From: Coniella vitis
Taxonomy: Eukaryota > Ascomycota > Sordariomycetes > Diaporthales > Schizoparmaceae
Direction of reading: 5' to 3'
Assembly (NCBI GenBank): GCA_011317545.1
Contig: WUJK01000003.1
Span: 3,038,001-3,102,000, forward strand
DNA length: 64,000 nt
Positions 49,622 to 59,777 of the stretch are shown piece by piece. Every line of letters starts with the position of its first letter. Position 1 is the first letter of the stretch. The notes under the pieces are model-generated. The model was not told the origin of the DNA, ran no database searches, and saw only the letters and a list, made by a program, of their open reading frames with translations. Position numbers and translations under genes: made by a program.

Positions 49622-52600
49622 CCTTTTTAGATGTGAGAAGGGGATACAGACAGGCTTGACAGGTACACGAAGGCTCTGGTCCCAAGTTACATCTGCAGCA
49701 AGTATGCGCTGGATCCGCATCTGTAATCCTTCTCAACCTTGAATCCTTCGTGTGGGCACCCGTGTCCGGATGCGTGTAAGCCTGGCCGCAGTCTGGCGGC
49801 GAGCTTGCGAGGTCTCAAACGAAGGGAATAGGATGCCTGCTCAAGTGCCACATGAGCAACACGTTGTCTGTCTGACTCCAGCGCATCCACCGTTGACAGT
49901 TGACGCCGTATGTGACCTGGAAACACCGGATCAGACCCATGATTGCCACACCTGTTCGTGCCAGCGTACCTGAATATAGGTGCCGAATCCTTCCAATTCT
50001 TGAGTGGCCAGACGACGACTCCTCCTGCCCAGGCTTTCGGGTGCTTGACTTCCTCGAATTGTAGTCCACAGTCCACCAATGCCACATGCTTAGCAATCAG
50101 CAATCAGCCGTAAGATTCTTTCCAAAAGGGTGGAACCACTTGGCTCAACCAACAGCTTGCTTTCACGACCCACACAATGAAAAGGGGACATTGAGTATGC
50201 ACGCAGTGCATGGTGTGTACACGTATGGAATATGGTCAACGGCTGGCGAAATACCCAGCCTGATCTTGTACATAGTCACAACGACTGTAACCTTGAAGTA
50301 TTCCAGCATTTTCCACGACGTACTTTCCTTGCTGCAGGTCTTGCCACAGGTAGGTTGCCTGACTGCGCCTTTTTCAGGGACTTGAGACGAGGGGTACAAG
50401 ATCTGCCGCGACATGACAGCTCTAGGCAGCCGGCAGCTGGCGGACGGATGCAGGGGCGGCAACGCCTCTGTTTGAAGCTGTGTCTGGTCATTCCGAAGTG
50501 GCAGCCAGCACGAGGACAAGAATAGACAAGGCCAAAAAAAGACACGGTAGCGTGGCAAGAAACCGGTGTTCCCGCACTGCGTATTGCGTCGTCCTAGGCC
50601 ATCTGATTACAGGAGCCTGGTTCAACGACGCAGGACAGTGGCAGACGCATGTGCGATGTATGCAAATGTCTTTGCTCGTGTCCCTCGATGCCATAAACCA
50701 TACTCGCCGATTGCCGGTATCCATTCCCATCTTGTTAGATACAATAACATGAACACAAAAGTCGCTCGGTTCTGCTCCGCTTTCTCGGATTTTGTCTTTT
50801 TGGCTAGAAGAGCTGTCGATTGGTCTCGAAGATGGTACAATGGACGAAGGCCATTTCGTCATAGCTCTGGAGTTCTCGGATGTGGTGATTGTGAGCGAGA
50901 GATGCTCGAGTCCGAGCCATGACCCACGAGTACAGTAGCTTGTGTAGAGTGTATGGAGATGCCCAAGGAACGAGAGGATGGTGCTCAAATGATGCATTTC
51001 ACGGATCCAGTGTTGTCAAGTGCCTCGGAAGCAGAATGAAGACACTGCATTTTTGGAGTCTATTCTTGTGATCCAAGATAGTCCGAGGTCCCGTGGCCGA
51101 CAGCCTCGACCTGAAGCGCGTTGAGCGTAAGCTGTCATTACGCAGTGATTCCATGTGGCCGTTGTGTGGCTGCTAAGGTATAAACATGCCTCGGACTGGA
51201 GCGAAGTGTTACACAATGCAGGCCGAATCTTTGTGTTTGTGCGTGTCTCCATCGCAGCCTAAGACGACATATGTTTGCTTGACACCGAAGATTGTCATTT
51301 TTGAAGAGATGAATCGAGGTCGCGCAACCATTGCTGTTCCGTCTTGCCATTTTGCGGGGTATGCGGCTGTAGCTTGATCGCCAAGTCCGCTTAGAAGATG
51401 GAGTGGTCTTCTGTGATTGATGGTACAGTACCAAGGTCGTCTTTCCGACACATTCGAAATTGTACAGATTCTTGCGCAGCAGCCGACCATCGTTGTCGTG
51501 CCCCAAAGTCCAATTGGAGGCTGGCTTTTTCTTCTCGCTGCCGGTATTGGGTTTTGCAAGGCTCGATATCGTGCTGCCTGCGTTTTCCTATCGCGCTCTC
51601 GCTCGAAAGCATTCCACATGTCGAATGACTGGAACAGACGCATTTGACCATGGCAAGGAAACAACGACACGAATACATAACCCCTCATAATCCCCTTGGG
51701 GCCATCTCTGGCGTGAAAAGGTTCACTTTTCCTCAACGCAACTGCAAACCAAATGGCCACAAGCTTGACCGACAGTGCGCACTATTTCAATATCTCGTCA
51801 TACAGCCCCAAGAGATGACCACCAGGTTGATATCGACATGCGGTGGTACAATAACACTGAAATGTAGTCCAGCAGTGATATTCAATTGCAGATCGTCTGG
51901 TGGTCTTCTCGGAAGGCTCGCTAAGTCGAAACGTAATGTTGAGCGGGCATGGAAGGGGGTCTGTCTGAAGCCTAAAAGCACCTCAGAAAAGAGCGGCGGC
52001 AGCGCGTGGTTGAAACCGTGGGGTCCGCAAATGTCTGCCAAAGATAGTAGCGGTAGGTTGACGTGCTATCGCTAGGTCATATAGTTTGACCAGACAGGTT
52101 GCTAACCCTGCCTGCTGTGTGTCCAGCTGTGATGTGACTTTGGAGTTGAATCGTCCCTCATATCGCGATGAAGAGGAAGTTTGTGAATGAACCCTCGAAT
52201 GTTGCGTTGGGACTGTTCAACCTGGCCAAGCCGCTTCCCACCGCGATGCAACCACAAATGTTGGCAGGCATCTCGTCAAATCTGTCAACAGTCAACAACG
52301 TGAATCTCCTTTCATACTGATAGCGCACTCAACTCACCTGTGCTTTAGGCGTCCGAGGTGCAGTATAAACGGATGATCGAGACCTTTTGGTCCAGCCCGC
52401 TCCTGGGCTTTGCTGTTTCCTTACTGAATAATTCCTCTGGTCCATAGCCATACCCGTCGTTACTTTGTATGGGCCCTCGGCTCATCTTGGGGGCATTCAC
52501 GCTGCTGCGAGGAGAGGCCATGGCCGCGTTTGGCCTGCGTTTCAGCAACAATTGACTTGGTGCAAAGCAGATTGGTCCGTTGAGGGTACATGCTCGTGAA

Positions 52601-53023
52601 GTGCGAAACGATACGGACAGCAAGTGTGCAGAGTGGCGACAGGCGCAGACATCACGCAAAAACATGCATCAGTCATGGTATCAAGACATTGACAGTAGGC
52701 GGCGTCGAATTAAGCTTATCTTATCTCACTTTCCCGGCGCCCCTGCCCCCGCTTGCCCGTGCCTTCCAAAGCTATTCGGTGCTCGGCGCTGGGCCCACCG
52801 TTATCGGGGCCAAGTCGCCGAACAAGCAAAGTAATTACAGCCGGGTAGCGGCAGCAGAAGTCAGTCACGACTCACGAGCATCTCCCTGACTAGCCAGCTC
52901 TTTCCTCTTCTCGCCTCTGCACTTTAGCCCATCCTTTCTTTCTCATTATCGTGATTTGTCTGTTCCTCGTCGTCCTCTCCTTCAAGTTTCTTGCCCTCCG
53001 CTCACCAATATAAACCACCCACA

Positions 53024-54361
53024 ATGCGTGCCATATCATCAGCCATCTCGCGTGCCGTGAGCCGACCGGCCACTTCGCTGCCCTCCTCCTTCACAACACT
53101 TTCACGATCTTCACTGTTCGCCTGCGCCCGACGAAACTATGCCACCACCAGCAGCAGCAGCGACGAGCCTCTGGGTAAGACGCCCCTCTACGACCTGCAC
53201 GTGGCCCACGGCGCCAAAATGGTGCCCTTTGGCGGCTTTCACATGCCCGTCCAGTACTCGGCGCTGTCCGTCTCGGCCTCGCACGCCTTCACCCGCTCCC
53301 ACGCCTCTCTCTTTGACGTCAGCCACATGGTCCAACGCATCTTCACCGGCCCGGGTGCCGCTGCATTCCTCTCTCGCGTCACCCCGGCCGACCCCGCCGG
53401 TCTCGCTCTCCGTGGCAGCACTCTTTCCGCCCTGCTGCATCCTGGCACCGGTGGCATTGTAGACGACACTATTGTCACCAAGCTGGCTGACGACCGCTTC
53501 TACGTTGTCACCAACGCTGCATGCCGCGCAAAGGACGATGCCTATTTCGCCGAGCAGCTCGCGGCCTGGGATGGCCCTGCCGTTACCCATACCAAGCAGG
53601 ACGACCACGGCCTCATTGCACTCCAAGGGCCCCTCAGCGCTGCCATCCTTGGCTCCGTCCTGGCGGAACCCACCGCCTTCAACCTGACATCGCTTTTGTT
53701 CGGCAACTGCGCCACCACCACCGTCAAGCTGCCCAATGGCACCGTCTCATCGCCTCTGCTGGTCAGCCGTGGTGGCTACACGGGCGAGGACGGCTTCGAG
53801 ATCTCCATCCCCGGCGCTGAGCAGTCAGTAGCTGTCACCGAGGCCCTCCTCGCTGCTGCCGGTCCCGAAAAGCTGCAGCTGGCTGGCCTCGGCGCCCGTG
53901 ACAGCCTGCGTCTCGAGGCCGGCATGTGTCTGTACGGCCACGACCTGGACGACACTACCACCCCTGTCGAGGCTGGTCTCAGCTGGATCATCCCCGCTGC
54001 GCGGCGTCGCGCCGATGCGGGCTTCCATGGCGCCGAGGTGATTGCGGGACAACTCGTGCCCAAGTCCAAGGGTGGTGCAGGCGTAGAAAGACGGCGTGTC
54101 GGTCTGGTTGTCGAGGGCGCGCCTGCTCGTGAGGGCGCAGAAATTGTGTCCAAGGATGGCGGAGACAAGATTGGCGCCGTCACCAGCGGCTGTCCCAGCC
54201 CGACGCTGTCCAAGAACATCGCCATGGGCTACATCAAGGATGGCTTCCACAAGTCGGGCACTGAGGTGGATGTCGTTGTCAGGGGCCGTAAGCGCAAGGC
54301 TGTCGTAACAAAGATGCCTTTCATACCCACCAAGTACTGGAAGGGAACGGCACCTGCATGA
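53024..54361 (+). CDS. GCV1: Aminomethyltransferase, glycine cleavage system T-protein, mitochondrial
   Basis: T-protein takes the aminomethyl group from lipoylated H-protein and transfers the methylene unit to tetrahydrofolate, releasing ammonia. It works in the mitochondrial matrix with the P, H and L proteins. A single exon gives 445 residues. Residues 1-39 are Ser/Arg-rich without acidic residues and end in ARRNYA, a typical presequence. GcvT begins at KTPLYDLHVAHGAKMVPFGG (about 52-71), followed by SLFDVSHMVQ, then the folate-site region with SRGGYTGEDGFEIS and LGARDSLRLEAGMCLYGHDL. The C-terminal barrel has GAVTSGCPSPTLSKNIAMGY and ends PTKYWKGTAPA. Length matches the family. The ATG at 53024 sits in a CACAATG context; the open frame upstream lacks another ATG. 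Convergent with VMA13. Confidence 0.97.
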   Translation: MRAISSAISRAVSRPATSLPSSFTTLSRSSLFACARRNYATTSSSSDEPLGKTPLYDLHVAHGAKMVPFGGFHMPVQYSALSVSASHAFTRSHASLFDVSHMVQRIFTGPGAAAFLSRVTPADPAGLALRGSTLSALLHPGTGGIVDDTIVTKLADDRFYVVTNAACRAKDDAYFAEQLAAWDGPAVTHTKQDDHGLIALQGPLSAAILGSVLAEPTAFNLTSLLFGNCATTTVKLPNGTVSSPLLVSRGGYTGEDGFEISIPGAEQSVAVTEALLAAAGPEKLQLAGLGARDSLRLEAGMCLYGHDLDDTTTPVEAGLSWIIPAARRRADAGFHGAEVIAGQLVPKSKGGAGVERRRVGLVVEGAPAREGAEIVSKDGGDKIGAVTSGCPSPTLSKNIAMGYIKDGFHKSGTEVDVVVRGRKRKAVVTKMPFIPTKYWKGTAPA

Positions 54362-55265
54362 ATCTGAATTTTTTGAAGCATTCTTGCCCTTTTTTTCGAC
54401 TTCTATATTCTCCATTTCTTTCTTGTTTCCCCAACGATTTCACTCGCATGCATACTTGACTTAACGTGCAAGCTGTCGGAAGAATCATGTGCATCGCGAC
54501 CAGGCGGCGTTCAACAATGTATTGGTTTTCCACGGGGATTGTTTTGGGGGAATTATCCGGATGGCTTCGGGGTTTGATTTGAACAAGATTTAAGAACATC
54601 AAAACGAATGTATGGTATGTATGTATGTATGCATGTACGACACCTTATGGCGCTGGTTTTCAACACGAGGCTTCATTGGGGTGCGATATTCAAAACCAAA
54701 ATATCAAAATCTGGCAACCCAAATTAGGATTGTGATGCAAGTTCTGGGATACTACATAGGGAGATGTCTCCCTCCTTGTCTGTTCTTTATTCTGGATGGT
54801 CCTCCATTGAGAGTATGGTATGTGACTGTCTACGGTTTTTAGATCGATAGGAAACCTGAGTACGCTTTGATTCACCAAATGATTGCCTCTAGAGTAGCAA
54901 TTTTTCACCAGCTCACTGCCCAAGCCAACACCAACAAATTTTTTAATAACAATCGAATGGCCAAGATATAGTGATGTATGTATCATACAACAACGTATTT
55001 ATTTCCAGATACCATAATGATTAAACAAAACAAGAAGAACAACCTGATAATGCTGCAGATACACAAATGCAATGCTCGTACACGCGCAAATGTACTCATC
55101 AAGACTAAAATCACCTACCTTCCCCCTCTTTCTTCACCCGTCCAGTTTGGCCACTCACGGCACGAACCTTCTTCCTCTACCCTCATTTCTTCTCCTTCAT
55201 GTATATCTAGAATAACATCCCAAAACAAATAAGCCAGCCAAACAGCCACCAACAACAAAGCCCAC
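54362..55265. other. Convergent 3' spacer GCV1 / VMA13
   Basis: No gene is seen. The stretch is A/T-rich and contains the two 3' untranslated regions, with a short ATGT tract near 54610. Confidence 0.6.
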
Positions 55266-56937
55266 TTACTTGTCGTTATTCTCAAAGCTGTACTTGAGCC
55301 ACCCGCCCAACGCCCGCAGACTCTCCCACCGCACATTCTCATCTTCCTCCACCATCAGCTGCATAACCCTTGTCTTGAGCCCCAACTTCTCCAATGTGCC
55401 CCGCTTCTCCGGAACTTCTTTAACAAGCGCGCCGACATCATTACACGCAATCGCCAACACAGCCTTATCGCTATCCCACGGTTTACTCATAATCTCGGCA
55501 AGCTTGCGGAGCACCTCGCCATTCTCATACTCTATAATCTTGCGTGCATTCTCGGCCCAAAACACAGTGCTGCGGTGAGGTGGCGACCACCGCAGGTGGC
55601 CCGAGTTCACCTCGGCCACGTACTCGTCAAATGTCGTCTTGGTCTTGGTGTATTCTTCAAGCATCTCACGCAGCGCGCCCAGTTCTTCTTGCAGGTCTGG
55701 GTCTGTGAGCTGGCGCGTACTGAGGTTCTGCAGTAGGGCGGGCAGGCGCACAAGCGTTGCTTGTGGGAGCAGCGTGGTTTGATTTGTGCGCAGCAGGTTG
55801 TTGAGGGTCGAGACGAGGAGGCGGGTTGTCTTGTCTTTTGGCGAGAGGCGGAGGAGCTGTGTGTAGAGGAGGATAATATCGTATTCCCTACAGGAGGAGT
55901 AAATGCAGCCCATCAGCATCTAATGCATACCTTTTCAAAAGACTAAGGAGAAGACACAAGGAAGGCTTGGTTATCAGACTTACTCGTTCAATTCATCGCC
56001 CACCTCCTCAGCCTCAAAGCTCAGCTGCCACATCACAAGCAAGACATGGTACAGGAGCTGCAGACCAACACCACCGCCCAGCGAGCCGTCGAGCCCCTTG
56101 GAAACGCCCGTGGTGTTACCGCTCCACAGGCTGGCATTGGATTCGCCATTGCCGACGCCGCAGGCCGTCATAAGAATTTGCACGAGGGGCGCAACCGTCT
56201 CGCTGCGCTGCGCCCAAAACTGCTTGCGCGAGACGCTACCGTAGAGCAGCGACGAGTACTCGAGCACGCCGATATCCTGCAGGCCTGGGTCCGCGTTCTT
56301 GGTCAGCGACGACAAATAGCTGTAGAGGTGCGGCAGCGCCTTATGGACTGTCGCATCGGACTCGTCGCGGGTGCTGGCCATGAGGCTTGTCAGTACCGTC
56401 GAGGTGAGGAGGGGTATCGGTTCGTCAGCGTTGGAGGAATGTGCCAGGAGCGGCAAAAAGTGCTTATAAGGGTCGCCATTCTTGAAGAGTGCTTTAGGCA
56501 GCGATGGCACGGCTGTTATCGTTTGTCACAAATGATCTTGTTAGCTTTTGCTTGTATGTATGCACGGTGGATGGACAGAGCTGAGAAACCAAGGCACAAC
56601 GAGTGTTGATCTCCCTGCTATGAATCGGGAAGGTGGACGCACTGTCGAGGAGGTCCTTGAGCAAGACCAAAATGTACTGCACCACCTCAGGCCGCTTGCC
56701 CGCCAGCTCCAACACGCTAGGCTTGCCCTCTTCGCTCACAAAGAGTGTTCGGTATCCATCCAGGTCGCCCTCAACGATCTCCCTGCGTGCGTCTCGCTTG
56801 GCTCGCTCGACAGCCTTGATCTTAGCCAATTGGTCCTCGGTCAGCGTACCCGCGCGCACTTGACCATCCCATGGGATCGGCCTCTGGCGAACGTTGTTTT
56901 GCAGCGAAGCAAGATGAGTAGGCGGGTCCAGAGACAT
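55266..56937 (-). CDS. VMA13: V-type proton ATPase subunit H
   Basis: Regulatory subunit of the V1 sector of the vacuolar H+-ATPase. It couples V1 to the membrane sector and silences ATPase activity in free V1. Three exons (56937-56643, 56512-55984, 55887-55266) with introns of 130 and 96 bp encode 481 residues; yeast Vma13 has 478. The N-terminus DPPTHLASLQNNVRQRPIPW and the HEAT/armadillo-like helical stack fit the family. The C-terminal domain contains LLYTQLLRLSPKDKTTRLLV, EEYTKTKTTFDEYVAEVNSG and HLRWSPPHRSTVFWAENARK, the best conserved part. The first donor is GTGCGT, giving the join LLDT-VPSLPKAL. The second intron contains a 12-nt segment flanked by AG and GT that could be an in-frame micro-exon. 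The constitutive model omits it because the spacing then agrees better with the family. Confidence 0.95.
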
Positions 56938-57293
56938 TCTAGCTGAACCTCTTTGTCTTATATCTTATTGTAACTTTTGTATCTGTAGCGGAATGTCGTT
57001 CAGCCTTGTGCCTCTGCTTCTGTTCAGCGTCGATGAGGTAGGTTAAGGTGTGCAACCGGGCAGGAGCTGTGTGCCTATGAAGGTACAGTCGAGGAGACGT
57101 CAGGAGAGGGCAGTTGTAGGTGGATGGCGCGAGGCCCAGGTGCGCGAGTACCTAGGTAGCTGCGAATCGAAGGGAATTTGCGTGTTGAGGCAATCGTTGG
57201 TCGTTGTGCTTTACAAGCTGGAGCCTTAGAGTTGAGCAGGTCAAGAACAACCCCCCCCCCCGGTCCAGCACGATTACGAAATGCTTCCAAGGA

Positions 57294-57316
57294 TAGCACA
57301 GCACAGCACAGCACAG
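57294..57316. repeat. (AGCAC)n tract
   Basis: Four to five AGCAC units. Confidence 0.85.
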
Positions 57317-58192
57317 GAGCACTGTCATGCTGGCTCGGAGGCTGACCCCGGTCGTTGGTGCTGCTAGGACCTGCCCTGTACAGCCGCTAAGCATCAGGTG
57401 CCGCCCCCCCAAGGCTGGCCACTATGGTACTTTCCCTCCTCCAGGGCACTTATATGGTTGATGCGCGCTTCGATAACTCGAGATAATCATATTGCCGCAA
57501 GGCTCTCACGCAATTCTGGCTGTATTGAATTTTGAATGTACATCGCGACTGTTCGCAATTATCTTATCCAGCCTACAGCCTTGAAAATTATCTCTCTGGA
57601 CTTTGAATGCCCCGATTACAAGCCGCTTGGTGATGGCCAGACGCTCCCACTGCCTTTCTTGCCTCGTTGTCCAGTATCATTCTCATTCTCATAATCGTTA
57701 TTATCGGAAGGTAATCTTGCATGCTGTTCCATGGTCTCGCCGTATTTCATCCCTTCATTCCTTGACGTTTCCATACAATGACATTCCAAGCACATGATTC
57801 GAGGCTCTCCAAATGGGTATTTGCTTATCTTGCTGGTGACATGCGTAATCTACCCCTTTCGCCAAACGCCGTAGGCATCGTTGGACACCATGAAAGTGAA
57901 ACAAAAAACAATAAAACCAAATGTTGAGATTCAAATTGTCAAACGTAATCAAGCTACTCAGAGATGTTGAGCCCACACATATATGAGCTGGCTCATCTCT
58001 GGCACAGATCGCCCAGACCACAGCGTAAATTCTTGACAACGATCTCACATAATTCTTTCCCTCGCGGTTGGAGAGATATACTACCCTTAGGAGCAGGGTG
58101 ATGGACCGAAGTCTCTAAGAGAGAAAATTTGGGGTGACTGTTGTCAAGAACAGTGAGATGCAGGTTGTGCGGAAGAGTGTGCGAGGGTGAGA

Positions 58193-58219
58193 GTGTCTGT
58201 GTCTGTGTCTGTGTCTGTA
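58193..58219. repeat. (GTGTCT)n tract
   Basis: Four GTGTCT units about 50-80 bp beyond the stop codon of the membrane-protein gene, probably in its 3' untranslated region. Confidence 0.85.
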
Positions 58220-58271
58220 TATTGTGCGTTGTCTAAAAGAAGCACTGCATGAAATGACTCGCTTTTCTTGT

Positions 58272-59777
58272 TCAACGCCGCGACGATGCACGCGATATGC
58301 GTGTAGTCTCTGATCTGCGGCTACGGCGTGCATCTCGAGTCCTGCCACCAGAGCTCGCGGACACTGCGTAATCGGGTGGGAGGTTAGACTTGGGGTGATC
58401 ATAGTCATCCCTATAACGACCGCCACCAGCAGCCGACGCGGAACGGACACTGTGCGAGCGCACAACGGACGCGGTGCGTGGACCCCTGGGGTGCTGTGAT
58501 TGCACTGGCGTATAGACAGAAGAGTACGTGTAATCGGAGGATAACTCACTAGGGCTGCCGGCCGATACATCTTCATACTCGGACGTATAACTCGAGCTGA
58601 TTGTACTGCGCGGTCGTGAGGAGCGCTTTGCCGTGGACTGCCGCCGCTTCCTGTCACGCCGTAGACCTAGCAACACCAACAGGGTACCCAGTGCACCTGC
58701 TGTCCACCAGCTCGTCTGGTTTGATTCTTTGTTGTTCTTCTCGGACATACGTCTGCTCTCTGCCGCACTGGAGCGAGCCGCCGGGCGAGCTCCTGAGAAC
58801 CATCCGGTGTGACGATCGCGATCCGCATGACTAACAGTTCTGGTTGTCCTGGGCGTTCCACCATGACGAGAATAGCGTTCTTCCTCCACAATGATGGTCT
58901 CGCGAGATCGGTTGCGTCTCTTGTCTCTGCTGCCGCCCAGTCCTAATAAGGCGAGCAAGCCGTGCCACAAACCACGTACAAGGCAACAGGCGCAAATACC
59001 AATCAAGAGGGCCACGCCCAGAACTGAACCAATAACGATGCCAGCAATAGCGCCTCCGCTAAGGTGAGCGCCACTTGTAGTTGCCACAGCGGTGCCATTA
59101 CCAGAGCTGGTGCCAGTTGCACCTTCGGCAGTCGCGGTGCTAGTACTGGCAGTTCCTGTGCCTGTGACGCGGTATGGCGCGCTGTACTGGGTGGTGACGG
59201 TGGTCCCGTCTGAGGTAACGGTTGTGGAATACACAGAGTACGATGTTGTTGCAGCCGAGTCCGTTGTCGTGGCGGCTGCGTTGGAAGCGCACTGGCCATC
59301 GTAGGCGCAGTACTGCCAGCTCGCGCAACAGATGGAGCCGCAAGCAATTTCACCCGAGTCGGCTGGAGGGACACAGGTGCCACCGCTACCCGATGCAGTT
59401 GTAGTGGTCGCCGCCGCCCAGGCGCTCGAGTAGGTGCTGGTAAAGGTTTCGGTCTCGGTCCATGTTGTTGTGTAGAGAGCCCAGCTTGTGCCGTCCCGCT
59501 GCACCAGTAGAGGAGTGGCCGAGGTGCAGGCGGCCACGCTATCAGAAGTTGCGCAGACCTCGTCTTGTGAGCAACAGTGTTCGTTTTGCGCGCCGCAGTA
59601 GGATGCGCAGCTTGCGTCTTGCAGGAAGCCGCTGCCGACTGTGTCGTGGAGATCGTCTTTGGGGTACGGTCCAGCGAGTGCGGGTTGGAGGAGGGTGGAG
59701 AAGGAGAGGAAAAGTGTGGGTATTATTCCCGCGGTCGAAAGAAGCGGCCGGTGCCGCGACTGACTGAACGAGCGCAT
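58272..59777 (-). CDS. Cys-rich single-pass membrane protein, function unknown
   Basis: Single exon, 501 residues. Residues 1-35 form a signal peptide with a long n-region (hydrophobic core about 16-34). A luminal or extracellular part follows with two Cys clusters: about 57-84 (CASYCGAQNEHCC, then two more Cys) and about 135-163 (a C-C-CC-C-C pattern around CGSICCASWQYC). They are separated by Thr/Ser-rich sequence likely to be O-glycosylated. A transmembrane helix lies at about 242-268 (GGAIAGIVIGSVLGVALLIG), followed by CCLVRGLW and a basic stop-transfer segment. The cytoplasmic tail is Arg/Ser-rich with RETIIVEEERYSRHG and a second short hydrophobic stretch (about 356-372). The layout resembles fungal surface sensors such as Wsc and Mid2 types, but the Cys spacing does not fit WSC. 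I recognise the architecture, not a named family. Confidence 0.85.
   Translation of the reverse strand: MRSFSQSRHRPLLSTAGIIPTLFLSFSTLLQPALAGPYPKDDLHDTVGSGFLQDASCASYCGAQNEHCCSQDEVCATSDSVAACTSATPLLVQRDGTSWALYTTTWTETETFTSTYSSAWAAATTTTASGSGGTCVPPADSGEIACGSICCASWQYCAYDGQCASNAAATTTDSAATTSYSVYSTTVTSDGTTVTTQYSAPYRVTGTGTASTSTATAEGATGTSSGNGTAVATTSGAHLSGGAIAGIVIGSVLGVALLIGICACCLVRGLWHGLLALLGLGGSRDKRRNRSRETIIVEEERYSRHGGTPRTTRTVSHADRDRHTGWFSGARPAARSSAAESRRMSEKNNKESNQTSWWTAGALGTLLVLLGLRRDRKRRQSTAKRSSRPRSTISSSYTSEYEDVSAGSPSELSSDYTYSSVYTPVQSQHPRGPRTASVVRSHSVRSASAAGGGRYRDDYDHPKSNLPPDYAVSASSGGRTRDARRSRRSETTRISRASSRR

Larger units (their letters stand above)
45001..53023. other. Desert, distal part up to GCV1
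   Basis: No gene is supported. The dispersed TACTATGTA motif becomes rare after about 45 kb. A 283-codon open frame on the minus strand (48712-49563) and several of 140-185 codons (50488-50997, 51209-51760) show no recognised family. The last few hundred bases include the GCV1 promoter, with a pyrimidine-rich leader at 52900-52995. Confidence 0.45.
56938..58271. other. Intergenic region upstream of VMA13
   Basis: No gene is seen. It holds the VMA13 promoter and the 3' region of the next minus-strand gene. There is a poly-C run at 57251, a GCACA tract and a TACCTAGGTA palindrome near 57150. Confidence 0.55.
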
